The translations under genes and the position numbers were made by a program. Below, piece by piece: positions 7,313-15,456 of a stretch of 64,000 bases of DNA (positions are counted from its first letter, which is position 1; every line of letters begins with the position of its first letter). Source of the stretch: an uncultured Bacteroidales bacterium (GTDB lineage: Bacteria; Bacteroidota; Bacteroidia; Bacteroidales; Bacteroidaceae); the NCBI GenBank assembly GCA_902763865.1, contig CACWTR010000010.1, forward strand, positions 1-64,000. Direction: 5' to 3'. The notes below the pieces were generated by a model. The model was not told the DNA's origin. It saw nothing but the letters and a program-made list of their open reading frames with translations, and ran no database searches.

Positions 7313-7588
7313 ATGAACAAAAAAATTGTAGGGCAAGTGACACCTGATGAGAAGAATGAGATTCTTACTCTTTTCGAACGTCGCAACGGATTGAATGAAC
7401 TGGCAAAGATTCTTACAGCAGATAATGCTGAGTTGTATGAGAAACTGGTGAAGGACTTGGGCGAAACAGGTACGAAGTTTCAATACTGGTGGAATCGTAT
7501 GGCAGAGAAATACCAATGGGAATCTGCTGAGAACGGCAACTGGGAAATCAACTTTGATACATGTGAAATCTATTTGTGTGTAATATGA
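7313..7588 (+). CDS. Small CXXX-repeat modification-system protein
   Basis: 91 residues, five bases after precursor 3. Mostly helical and acidic (VTPDEKNEILTLFERRNGLNELAKIL), with a conserved-looking aromatic segment (KFQYWWNRMAEKYQWE) and a short C-terminal end (NFDTCEIYLCVI). It resembles the small proteins annotated as CXXX repeat peptide modification system proteins, and may bind the precursor or bridge the enzymes. Its stop overlaps the start of the lipoprotein gene. Confidence 0.65.
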   Translation: MNKKIVGQVTPDEKNEILTLFERRNGLNELAKILTADNAELYEKLVKDLGETGTKFQYWWNRMAEKYQWESAENGNWEINFDTCEIYLCVI

Positions 7589-8028
7589 AAAAGATATTTA
7601 TAATTGCTGTAATGGCTGCATACCTTTTTTGCTCATGTGAAAAGGAAGAGGAATATTCGTACAAAACAACAACCAAAACGAATACAACGTCTATTACAAA
7701 ACCAACTGTCAGTGTATCATCAAGTAAAGCAAATTCCACATACGATGGTTGGTGGGTAATAGCAAAAGTCACAACAGGCGGTGATGACCCCAGCAATGTA
7801 GAATGCTATTTAGAGTGGAGTAAATATACAAAAAAGCAAACTGGTACTATATCGTATTCCAACAGAGATAATATGAGAGTCCAATCAAGCTCAAAAAGTC
7901 AAGTATTGTTTAAAACTGAACATGCAGGAATAAACAGCGGGAACTATATCTATTACAGGATTGTTGGTAAAAACAGTAAATATACCACCACCGGAACAGG
8001 AACTTACATGGTAGCCACAAAATATTAA
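7585..8028 (+). CDS. Lipoprotein of the CXXX peptide locus
   Basis: 147 residues from the ATG at 7585, overlapping the previous stop as ATGA. The signal peptide ends in a lipobox-like LFCSC, followed by acidic residues (EKEEEY) that favour outer-membrane placement in Bacteroidetes. A Ser/Thr-rich linker leads to a beta-rich domain (GWWVIAKVTTGG, VECYLEWSKYTKK, YIYYRIVGKN). Coupling to the modification genes suggests a role in anchoring, immunity or surface display of the product; this is inference. No family is recognised. Confidence 0.65.
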   Translation: MKKIFIIAVMAAYLFCSCEKEEEYSYKTTTKTNTTSITKPTVSVSSSKANSTYDGWWVIAKVTTGGDDPSNVECYLEWSKYTKKQTGTISYSNRDNMRVQSSSKSQVLFKTEHAGINSGNYIYYRIVGKNSKYTTTGTGTYMVATKY

Positions 8029-8335
8029 AAAGGAATAACCGCATCATGACACAATTATAAGAAGCCGTATTCGTAGAATTAGCAGCACGACAGAAGGCCT
8101 TTCACGTCATTATATTATGTTACAAGAAAAGAGAAATACAGAGAAACCTATTTAGGGTATAGCCAGAAGCAAAAGAAACCATGTTTTGCTCTTTCTATGT
8201 TGATTAATTGGAGTATTATGACAGCTATATAAAGGTAGTCGTACGAAATAGCCTCACTTGGTATTAAAAAAAGCGGGCGAAAACAGATGTGTGGGTCTGC
8301 CTTCGTCCGCTTTTGTGGAATAATGTGCGAAAGGA
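8029..8335. other. Spacer after the CXXX locus
   Basis: A+T-rich DNA with no gene that I can support. It ends in the bidirectional terminator at 8266-8315, which marks the right edge of the A+T-rich island. Confidence 0.6.
8266..8315. terminator. Bidirectional terminator between the peptide locus and GH97
   Basis: AAAAGCGGGCGAA pairs with TTCGTCCGCTTTT around a 20-base loop, giving A/T runs on both sides. It serves the convergent genes ending at 8028 (plus) and 8336 (minus). Confidence 0.85.
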
Positions 8336-10288
8336 TTACTTTCCTACTTCGATGCTGGCGCACCAGCCGCCGTTGCGTGCCATGTGGATAGGCAGGACGG
8401 TGCTGCTGTTGACCTTGCTCTGCTGGCGTACGTAGTCCATAGCGATGATGTGGGCGTTGACGCCGTCGGCGAAGCTCGTCATGCGATACTCCTTGCCTTC
8501 GGGCAGGAAGTCGAGCTTGAGCTGGAAGTCGCGTTCCTGGCTGTTCGTGATACCGCCGATGAACCACTTGTTGCCCTTGCGCTTTGCCGTGATGCAGTAC
8601 TGTCCGGCTTCGGCCTGGAGGACGCGTGTCTCGTCCCAGTTGACGGGTACGCTGGTGAGGAAGTCGCGGCAGTCGGGCCACTGGTCGTAGCGGCAGGGGT
8701 TGTCCATGAGCATCTGCAGGTTGCTCTCGGCAAGCACGAAGATAGCCAGGTTGAAGGCTTTTGTGCCTACGCCGGCGCAGATGGGGCGGTTGCCGTGATG
8801 ACGCTCGGGCTGGTAGTTGAGCATTGAGCCGGGCGTGTAGTCCATTGGTCCGACGGCATTGCGGATGAAGGGCAGCCAGACGCTATTGTCGGGCTTGCAC
8901 GAGCCGTTGTATTCCATGCCGCGCACGCCTTCGTAGGTCAGTACGTTTGGATACTTGTAGTCCAGTCCGCTGGGGTGGAAGGCGCCGTGGAAATCGACGA
9001 AGATGTGGTGCTTGGCTGCTTCCTGTGCGACGCGCTCGTAGAAGTTCACCATCCACTGGTCCTGCCGGTCCATGAAGTCAATCTTCGTGCCCTTGATGCC
9101 CCACTGCTCGAACTTCTGGAAGAGGTCCATGTTATGCTCTACGGTGAGCCAGGGGAGCCACAGGATGACTCCGACGCCTTTGCTCTTGCCGTATGCAATG
9201 ATTTCGGGCAGGTGCACTTCCGGATTGGTCTCGAAGGGGTTGCGTGTGTTCTTAGCCCAGCCTTCGTCGATGAGGATGTAGCCTACGCCGTTGCGTGCTG
9301 CAAAGTCGATGAAGTACTTGTAGGTGTCGAGGTTGATGCCGGACTTGAACGTTACGTCGGGCCCGAAGGGGATGCCGTTGAGCCAGTCCCAGCAGGTCTG
9401 TCCCACCTTGACCCACTCGGTGTCGCCGATGGCATTGGCGGGAGCCAGTCGCACGGGCATGACGTTTTCCGGCAGTTGCGTGTCGCTCTGGGTGATGTAC
9501 ATGTAGCGCCAGGGGAAGGTGCGGGTGCCGCTTGTCTTGGCAACGTAGTCGGCCTCCTTCAGGATTTTGTGGCTGCGGTCGCCTTGGTCCTCGTACTCAA
9601 GCGGGCACTTGGGCTGGATGGAGGTGAAGGCGTTGCTGCCTTCGCCGCAGGACTTGAGGAAGGTGCCGGCGTAGTCGAAGAGGTCGAACTCGGAGATGAG
9701 CACCTTTTGCTTCTGGCCCATGACGAGGATGGGCAGCTCGCTCATCTTGTCGTCGGCCTTCCATTCTTCTGACTTGACGACGGAATAGTTCTCTTCGCAG
9801 CTGGTCTTGAAGCCGCCTGCCTGCTGCAGTACGAGCCTGCTGGGAGATGCCAGCTGCCAGGTGCCTTCCTCGCCCATCACCTCGATGTCGCCCTTCAGGG
9901 CTGTGACGAAGCGGTAGGCCACGCCGTCGTCATAGACGCGCCACTCCACCTTGTAGCCTCCGCCAAAGGTGAGGGTGAGCAGGGTGTAGTTGTTCTCCAC
10001 CGTGCTGAACTTCAGGGGATGGATGGGCGTGATTGTCTCGCGGACCGTTGTCACCTTCTTGCCTTTGAGGGCAGGCTTCTCGCCGAGGGTGCGGTCTCGG
10101 AGGGTCATGGCGATGCGGTTCTGCCGGAACAGCTGTTCGCCGTGGCTTTCTACATCGTAGTAGATGCGGTCGGAGATGCTGACCGTCACCTTTGTCTGTC
10201 CGTCAGGGCTTGTTGCGCTGACTTGTTTCTGTGCTTGTGCAGCAAGGCCCGACAGGAGCAGTGCTGCAAGGAAGAGTGACTTCTTCAT
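8336..10288 (-). CDS. GH97 alpha-glycosidase, probably retaining alpha-galactosidase type
   Basis: 650 residues with a signal peptide ending near AAQAQ. N-terminal beta-supersandwich, then a TIM barrel. The motif GTKIDFMDRQDQ puts Asp404 where the nucleophile lies in retaining GH97 enzymes, and TYEGVRG (Glu453) fits the acid/base. Inverting SusB-type alpha-glucosidases have Gly at the nucleophile position, so an alpha-galactosidase or another retaining activity is more likely. Secreted to the periplasm. It stands alone, with no SusC/SusD pair nearby in the window. Confidence 0.9.
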   Translation of the reverse strand: MKKSLFLAALLLSGLAAQAQKQVSATSPDGQTKVTVSISDRIYYDVESHGEQLFRQNRIAMTLRDRTLGEKPALKGKKVTTVRETITPIHPLKFSTVENNYTLLTLTFGGGYKVEWRVYDDGVAYRFVTALKGDIEVMGEEGTWQLASPSRLVLQQAGGFKTSCEENYSVVKSEEWKADDKMSELPILVMGQKQKVLISEFDLFDYAGTFLKSCGEGSNAFTSIQPKCPLEYEDQGDRSHKILKEADYVAKTSGTRTFPWRYMYITQSDTQLPENVMPVRLAPANAIGDTEWVKVGQTCWDWLNGIPFGPDVTFKSGINLDTYKYFIDFAARNGVGYILIDEGWAKNTRNPFETNPEVHLPEIIAYGKSKGVGVILWLPWLTVEHNMDLFQKFEQWGIKGTKIDFMDRQDQWMVNFYERVAQEAAKHHIFVDFHGAFHPSGLDYKYPNVLTYEGVRGMEYNGSCKPDNSVWLPFIRNAVGPMDYTPGSMLNYQPERHHGNRPICAGVGTKAFNLAIFVLAESNLQMLMDNPCRYDQWPDCRDFLTSVPVNWDETRVLQAEAGQYCITAKRKGNKWFIGGITNSQERDFQLKLDFLPEGKEYRMTSFADGVNAHIIAMDYVRQQSKVNSSTVLPIHMARNGGWCASIEVGK

Positions 10289-10359
10289 AGCATTAGCTTG
10301 GGGTTAGTGATGAATACTGTTTTTGTTGCGGATGATTGGCAACGGTTGTTAGGCTATTC

Positions 10360-10399
10360 AACACGGCGTGCCCAGTCGGTTAACGCGGCACGCCGTGTT
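10360..10399. terminator. Perfect 13-bp hairpin between FKBP and GH97 genes
   Basis: AACACGGCGTGCC (10360-10372) and GGCACGCCGTGTT (10387-10399) are perfectly complementary. It sits after the FKBP operon end (10438, minus strand) but lacks a T-run on that strand. A second small hairpin, CGCCTG/CAGGCG, lies at 10409-10432. Confidence 0.55.
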
Positions 10400-10437
10400 T
10401 TCTGTTGTCGCCTGTCTGTTGTTCGTCAGGCGGTTGT

Positions 10438-11343
10438 TTATTTAGCTGCTTCCTTCTCTATTTCCAGGAGCTCAACGGTGAAGATGAGGCAGGAGAAGGG
10501 AGGAATTTTAGCTTGCTCGCGGTCCTTGTAGGCCAGTTCCTGCGGAACGTAGATCATCCACTTGCTGCCGACGGGCATCATGCAAAGAGCTTCCGTCCAG
10601 CCCGGAATGACCTGACCCACGGGGAAGGTGACGGGCTTGTTCCTCTTGTAGGAGCTGTCGAACTCGGTGCCGTTGATGAGGTGGCCTTCGTAGTTGACCT
10701 TTACCTTGTCCTCCTTGGTGGGGATGGCTCCGGTGCCGGCAGTCAGTATCTTGTACTGCAGGCCGCTGGGAGTCACCTTCACGCTGTCCTTCTTGGCGTT
10801 GGCCTTCAGGAACTCCTCGCCTTCGATGCGGTTGGCACCGTACTTCTTCTCCATGCTGACCTTGTGGTAGTACTCCAGTTGCTTCTTGACGAGGGTCTGC
10901 GTGCTGTCCATCGTGACAGTGGCGTTCTCGCCGGTGAAGCCGTCGCGGAAGCCCTGGATGAAGAGTGCCTTGTTCAGGATGTCGGTGCTGTCGTTGGCCT
11001 GCTTGGAGGCTCCGGGATAAACCTGATTCTCCACCTGCTGGCGAATCTCGATGCCTGCCAGACGTGCCTTCTCGCGTTTGTCAGCCTCGGTGAGCGTCTG
11101 CTGCTCGAAGCCTTTCAGGAAATCTACGACGTAAGTCGTGTCGATGCCCATGCGCTGAGCCAGGTACCCTTTCAGTCCGTTGGAGTTTGCACGACCGAAG
11201 TGGTAGCTGAAGACATCTACGCTGACCGTATCGACCACTTCAACGGGCTCTTTCGCCTTCTTATTCTTCTTGACGTTCTTCTTGGCAGCTCCTGCGCCCA
11301 GCGAGATGCAGGCGCAGAGAGCTAATAGAATGAGTTTCTTCAT
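10438..11343 (-). CDS. FKBP-type peptidyl-prolyl isomerase, secreted
   Basis: 301 residues: signal peptide (MKKLILLALCACISLGAGA), a Lys-rich linker, an FkpA-like helical N-domain (RANSNGLKGYLAQRMGIDTTYV), then a C-terminal FKBP domain (VNYEGHLINGTEFDSSYKRN, VIPGWTEALCMMPVGSKW). It speeds prolyl isomerisation of periplasmic proteins. Third of three adjacent minus-strand FKBP genes; only 6 bases separate it from the next. Confidence 0.92.
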   Translation of the reverse strand: MKKLILLALCACISLGAGAAKKNVKKNKKAKEPVEVVDTVSVDVFSYHFGRANSNGLKGYLAQRMGIDTTYVVDFLKGFEQQTLTEADKREKARLAGIEIRQQVENQVYPGASKQANDSTDILNKALFIQGFRDGFTGENATVTMDSTQTLVKKQLEYYHKVSMEKKYGANRIEGEEFLKANAKKDSVKVTPSGLQYKILTAGTGAIPTKEDKVKVNYEGHLINGTEFDSSYKRNKPVTFPVGQVIPGWTEALCMMPVGSKWMIYVPQELAYKDREQAKIPPFSCLIFTVELLEIEKEAAK

Positions 11344-11349
11344 CTTTCT

Positions 11350-12219
11350 TTATTCGATTCCGAGCAGTTCAATCTTGAAAATCAGGCAGGAGTAGGGAGG
11401 CAGCTTGGCACCTCTCTCCTGTTCGCCGTAAGCCTGTTCCTGAGGAATATAGACGTTCCATGTGGAGCCGACGGGCATCTTGGTCAGAGCCTTTGTCCAT
11501 CCGGGAATAACCTGATTGCAACGGAACTTGGCGGGCTCGTTCCTCTGGTAGCTGCTGTCGAAGATGGTGTCGTTGAGGAGCTTGCCCTCGTAGTTGACGG
11601 TGACGCGGCTGGTGTCGGCAGGAATGTCGCCCTTGCCCTCGGTGATGACTTCATAGTAGATGCCGTCGCCCAGCTCCTGGATGCCTTCCTTCTTGGCAAT
11701 CTCGGCCATGTAGTCCTCGCACTGCTTCTTCCAGTCGCCGTACTTCTCGCTCATGACTCTGGACTTGACGGTCTTCAGCATGGTCTCGATGTTGGCGGCA
11801 GCCTCGTCGATGCTCATGAGTCCGTCCTCGCCCTTCGTGCCGGTTACGAAGCCTGCCATGAAGTTGTTCAGGCTGATGGTCTGTGTGCTGTCATCGCCGA
11901 AGACTTCATAGTTGATGCCCTTAATCATCTGCTGGCTGATTTGCTGACCAATCTGCAGACCTGCATAGTAGGCGGTCTTCTTCTTGTTGTCGCCGGCATT
12001 GACAGATTCGTTCAAGCCCTTGATGAATTCGTCGATGTAGGCAGTATCGACGTCCATGCGCTGTGTCAGGTATTCCTTCAGGCCGCGCGTCTGTGCCAGG
12101 CCGAAAGCATAGCTCAGGGAATCGACGTCATTCTTCAGATTTGCCTTGGGAGTGCTGTTGGTGCAGCTACCCATGATGGCAGCTACAACAATGGCTGCCA
12201 GAATAGAAAACTTTTTCAT
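11350..12219 (-). CDS. FKBP-type peptidyl-prolyl isomerase, lipoprotein
   Basis: 289 residues with a lipoprotein signal (AAIMGSC), an FkpA-like helical N-domain and a C-terminal FKBP domain (VNYEGKLLNDTIFDSSYQRN, VIPGWTKALTKMPVGSTW, AYGEQERGAKLPPYSCLIF). Paralogous to the downstream gene, with the same layout (DVDTAYIDEFIKGLNE matches DTTYVVDFLKGFEQ). Membrane-anchored chaperone/isomerase by family. Confidence 0.92.
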   Translation of the reverse strand: MKKFSILAAIVVAAIMGSCTNSTPKANLKNDVDSLSYAFGLAQTRGLKEYLTQRMDVDTAYIDEFIKGLNESVNAGDNKKKTAYYAGLQIGQQISQQMIKGINYEVFGDDSTQTISLNNFMAGFVTGTKGEDGLMSIDEAAANIETMLKTVKSRVMSEKYGDWKKQCEDYMAEIAKKEGIQELGDGIYYEVITEGKGDIPADTSRVTVNYEGKLLNDTIFDSSYQRNEPAKFRCNQVIPGWTKALTKMPVGSTWNVYIPQEQAYGEQERGAKLPPYSCLIFKIELLGIE

Positions 12220-12257
12220 GTCTGTTGTGTTTAATGATATGTGATATTTGTTTCTTA

Positions 12258-12285
12258 GCTCTAAACTCTACACTCTCCACTCTAA
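12258..12285. repeat. 7-bp-period tandem repeat
   Basis: Four heptamers (GCTCTAA, ACTCTAC, ACTCTCC, ACTCTAA) directly after the stop of the FKBP gene at 12286. Confidence 0.7.
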
Positions 12286-12870
12286 TCAAAGAACCTTGAT
12301 GAGCTCTACGTCGAAGATGAGTGTGCTGAAGGGCGGGATGCTTGCTCCGGCTCCCTGTTCGCCGTAGGCCAGCAGGTAGGGGATGGTGAAGCGGAACTTG
12401 GCTCCTTCCTTCATCAGCTGCACGCCTTCCGTCCAGCCCGGGATGACCTGGTTGAGTCCGAAGTCGGCAGGCTCGCCGCGCTTGTAGCTGCTGTCGAAGA
12501 CCGTTCCGTCCAGCAGGCGGCCTTCGTAGTGGCAGCGTACCGTGTCGGTAGCCTTGGGGCTCTTGCCGTTGCCTTCCTGCAGCACCTCGTACTGCAGGCC
12601 GCTCTTCGTGACGTTGACTCCCTGCTTCTTGGCATTGGCATCCAGGTAGGCTTTGCCCTCGGCAATGTGCGACTGAGCCTCCTCCTTCTGCTTCTTCTGG
12701 AAATACTCCTGCAGCATTATCTGTGCCTCACGGCTCGAGAAGGCAGTCTCCTTGCCCTGCATCACGTCGCTGATGCTTCGGGCGAAGTCCTCAATGCTGA
12801 AGTTCTCGATGTTCATGCTCTTTATCTGCTGGCCGATGCCAAGACCCAAAGCATAGCTGATTTTGTCCAT
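12286..12870 (-). CDS. FKBP-type peptidyl-prolyl isomerase, no signal peptide
   Basis: 194 residues from MDKISYALG at 12870; the in-frame extension upstream to 12903 reaches the putative -7 promoter box (TAATTTTG, plus 12901-12908) and is rejected. An FkpA-like dimerisation helix region leads into a full FKBP domain (CHYEGRLLDGTVFDSSYKRG, IPGWTEGVQLMKEGAKF, AYGEQGAGASIPPFSTLIF). It has no export signal, so it is a cytoplasmic member of the three-gene FKBP cluster. A 7-bp-period repeat (12258-12285) follows its stop codon. Confidence 0.88.
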   Translation of the reverse strand: MDKISYALGLGIGQQIKSMNIENFSIEDFARSISDVMQGKETAFSSREAQIMLQEYFQKKQKEEAQSHIAEGKAYLDANAKKQGVNVTKSGLQYEVLQEGNGKSPKATDTVRCHYEGRLLDGTVFDSSYKRGEPADFGLNQVIPGWTEGVQLMKEGAKFRFTIPYLLAYGEQGAGASIPPFSTLIFDVELIKVL

Positions 12871-12952
12871 ATAAATAAATGTTATATTAAAAATGCGCCG
12901 CAAAATTACAAAATAATCTCTAATCCCTAATCTCTAATCCAAAACTTTTTTC

Positions 12953-12960
12953 TATATTTG
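12953..12960 (+). promoter_or_regulatory. -7 promoter box of the sirtuin gene
   Basis: TATATTTG matches TAnnTTTG 28 bases before the ATG. No clear TTTG lies at the expected upstream position. A heptamer-type repeat of CTAATCC/CTAATCT units (about 12914-12940) lies just upstream. Confidence 0.5.
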
Positions 12961-12988
12961 CATATCTTTAACATTAAAACGTGCAATT

Positions 12989-13684
12989 ATGAGAGTCGTA
13001 GTCTTGACGGGAGCCGGCATGAGCGCAGAAAGCGGCATCAGCACATTCCGCGACAATGGAGGCCTTTGGGAGCAGTACAATGTGGAGGACGTGGCAACGC
13101 CGGAAGGCTGGGTGCGCAACCCGCAGCTCGTGACGGATTTCTACAATACACGCCGCCGTCAGCTGCTCAGCGTGAAGCCCTGCCTGGGGCACGAGCTGGT
13201 GGCAAAGCTGGAAGAGAAACACAAGGTGGTCGTCGTGACGCAGAACGTAGATGACCTCCACGAGAAGGCCGGAAGCACAAACGTCATCCACCTGCACGGC
13301 GAGCTGATGAAGGTGACCAGCAGCCTCTCGCCCAATGACCCGCGCTACATTAGGACCCTGGACCCTGGACACCTCGACGTCAAGATAGGCGACCTGGCCG
13401 CCGACGGCAGTCAGCTCCGTCCCTTCATCGTATGGTTCGGCGAGGCAGTGCCCGAGATAGACAAGGCCGTGGAAGCTTGTGCACAGGCGGAGTTGCTTAT
13501 CGTCATCGGTACCAGCCTGAACGTCTATCCTGCAGCAGGCCTGACGCGCTGCGTCCCGTCCGGCACACCCATTTACCTCATCGACCCGAAGCCTGTGACG
13601 TGGAACAGTGACGCACAGGTGCACCACATCATGAAGGGCGCCAGCGAGGGAATGCAAGAACTGATGTCAATTCTCAATTCATGA
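12989..13684 (+). CDS. cobB: Sirtuin-type NAD-dependent protein deacylase
   Basis: 231 residues. It has the NAD-binding GAGMSAESGISTFRD motif at the N-terminus, TQNVDDLHEKAG, the catalytic His in HLHGEL, and GTSLNVYPAAGL. The region between HGEL and RPFIVWFGE, where the structural zinc module normally has two CxxC pairs, has no cysteines, so this is a zinc-less sirtuin. It removes acyl groups from lysines in the cytoplasm. Its last codons and stop lie in a 7-bp-period repeat (13671-13705). Confidence 0.9.
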   Translation: MRVVVLTGAGMSAESGISTFRDNGGLWEQYNVEDVATPEGWVRNPQLVTDFYNTRRRQLLSVKPCLGHELVAKLEEKHKVVVVTQNVDDLHEKAGSTNVIHLHGELMKVTSSLSPNDPRYIRTLDPGHLDVKIGDLAADGSQLRPFIVWFGEAVPEIDKAVEACAQAELLIVIGTSLNVYPAAGLTRCVPSGTPIYLIDPKPVTWNSDAQVHHIMKGASEGMQELMSILNS

Positions 13685-13705
13685 TTCATAATTCGTAATT
13701 CATAG
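13671..13705. repeat. 7-bp-period repeat covering the sirtuin stop codon
   Basis: Units TTCTCAA, TTCATGA, TTCATAA, TTCGTAA, TTCATAG. The TGA at 13682-13684 comes from the second unit. Confidence 0.8.
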
Positions 13706-13774
13706 TTAGGCTACGCCCTGAAAAAAACGATTATGAACGGTGCATTATGAATCATAAAACTATAAACTAACAAT

Positions 13775-15430
13775 ATGAGTGAACTGAAAATACGCTGTCG
13801 CAACAACGGAAAGAGGATCAGTGTGCCCTTCGGCAGCAATCTCTACGATGTCTTTGCCCTGGCAAACCTCCGCATGGACTACGGGCCGGTAGCAGCCCGC
13901 GTCAACAACAAGGTCCAGGGCATGAACTATCGTTTCTATAACAACAAGGATGTGGAGTTCCTGTCGCTCTCATCTCCCAGCGGCATGCGCACTTATACGC
14001 GCTCGCTCTACTTCATACTGGCTAAGGCTGTGGAGGACATCTTCCCCGGAGCGCAACTAATCATTGGCTGCTCCGTCAGTCGCGGTTACTACTGCGAGCT
14101 CCGCATAGGGCGGCCTATTGAAGAGAAGGATGCCAGCCTCATCAAGCAAAGGATGCAGGAGATTATCGATGCCGACATGCCCATCCACCGCATACAGTGC
14201 CCCATTGAGGAAGCCATTGAGATGTTCGACCGACGCGGCATGACCAGCAAGGTGCAGCTGCTTGAGAGCCAGGAAAGCCTCTATACATATTATTATAGGC
14301 TGGGCGAGACCATCGACTACTTCTATAGCTGCCTGCTGACAAGCACGGGCCAGGTGCACCTCTTCGACCTCATCAAGCTCTACGACGGACTGCTCCTCCG
14401 TATCCCCTCCGAGAAAGAACCTTGGCGGCTGGAAGAGATGGTGGAGCAGACGAAGATGTTCGACGTCATACGCGAGCACCGCCGCTGGCAGGACATCCTC
14501 GGGGTGCGAACCGTGGGCGAGTTCAACAATGCGGTCAAGGCCGGCTTTGCCACAGACCTCATCAATGTGAGCGAGGCCTTGCAGGAGAAGAAGCTTGTGG
14601 GCATAGCCGACAACATAGCGGAGCGCGGCTCGCGTATCGTCCTTCTGGCCGGCCCCAGCAGCAGCGGCAAGACGACGACTGCCAAACGGCTGGCCATTCT
14701 TCTTATGGCCAGCGGGATGCGTCCTCACATACTCAGCACCGACGACTACTTCGTCAATCGTGTCGATACTCCCCGCGATGCCAATGGCGAGTACGACTTC
14801 GAGTGTATCGGGGCTGTCGATACGGAGCTCTTCAATACTCAGATGAACGCATTGCTTCGCGGCGAGGAGGTGGAGCTTCCGCGCTTCGACTTCCAGACGG
14901 GTACGCGTGTCTTCGATGGGCGGAAGCTGCGTATCGGGGCCGACGATGTCATCCTGCTCGAGGGCAATCATGCCCTGAACCCCATCTTCACCCGTCAGAT
15001 ACCCGACGAGAAGAAGTTCCGCATCTACATCTCTGCCCTGACAACCGTCCAACTGGACGACCATAACTATGTTCCTACGGAGGACATCCGCCTGTTGCGT
15101 CGCATCCTTCGCGACTACAGGTACCGTGGGTTCTCTGCCATAGAGACCATCAAGCGCGGCCCCAGCGTGCAGGCTGGCGAGGAGAAGTGGATTCTTCCCT
15201 TCCAGGAGCTGGCCGACGCCACCTTCAACAGTGCTTTGCTCTACGAGATAGGCGTCATGCGCGACCAGGTGCTCCCCATCCTGGAACAGGTTCCGGAGCG
15301 TGCCGTGGAGTATGCCGAAGCCAGCCGTCTCCGCAAATTCCTGGCTTACTTCCGCAGCGTGCCCGGCGACCAGGTGCCGCCCACCAGCCTTCTGCGCGAG
15401 TTCGCCGGCGGAAGCTCGTTCAAGTACTAA
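13775..15430 (+). CDS. TGS-domain nucleoside kinase (uridine kinase-like)
   Basis: 551 residues. Residues 1-65 form a TGS-like domain (ISVPFGSNLYDVFALANLR), followed by a tRNA-synthetase-editing-like region to about 200. The kinase domain has a P-loop near residue 292 (GPSSSGKTTTAKRL), then STDDYFVNR and the uridine-kinase-like FDCIG-type segment (DFECIGAVDTELF). The family phosphorylates uridine or related nucleosides; the role of the TGS fusion is unclear. Full-length for the Bacteroidetes family. The membrane-protein gene follows 26 bases downstream. Confidence 0.87.
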   Translation: MSELKIRCRNNGKRISVPFGSNLYDVFALANLRMDYGPVAARVNNKVQGMNYRFYNNKDVEFLSLSSPSGMRTYTRSLYFILAKAVEDIFPGAQLIIGCSVSRGYYCELRIGRPIEEKDASLIKQRMQEIIDADMPIHRIQCPIEEAIEMFDRRGMTSKVQLLESQESLYTYYYRLGETIDYFYSCLLTSTGQVHLFDLIKLYDGLLLRIPSEKEPWRLEEMVEQTKMFDVIREHRRWQDILGVRTVGEFNNAVKAGFATDLINVSEALQEKKLVGIADNIAERGSRIVLLAGPSSSGKTTTAKRLAILLMASGMRPHILSTDDYFVNRVDTPRDANGEYDFECIGAVDTELFNTQMNALLRGEEVELPRFDFQTGTRVFDGRKLRIGADDVILLEGNHALNPIFTRQIPDEKKFRIYISALTTVQLDDHNYVPTEDIRLLRRILRDYRYRGFSAIETIKRGPSVQAGEEKWILPFQELADATFNSALLYEIGVMRDQVLPILEQVPERAVEYAEASRLRKFLAYFRSVPGDQVPPTSLLREFAGGSSFKY

Positions 15431-15456
15431 CCTCTAACCTCAAAAAAAATCTACAA

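Noticed and set aside
8336-10288. SusB-type (inverting) GH97 alpha-glucosidase
   Set aside because: The position of the nucleophile is Asp in KIDFMDRQD, not Gly as in SusB, which points to the retaining subgroup.
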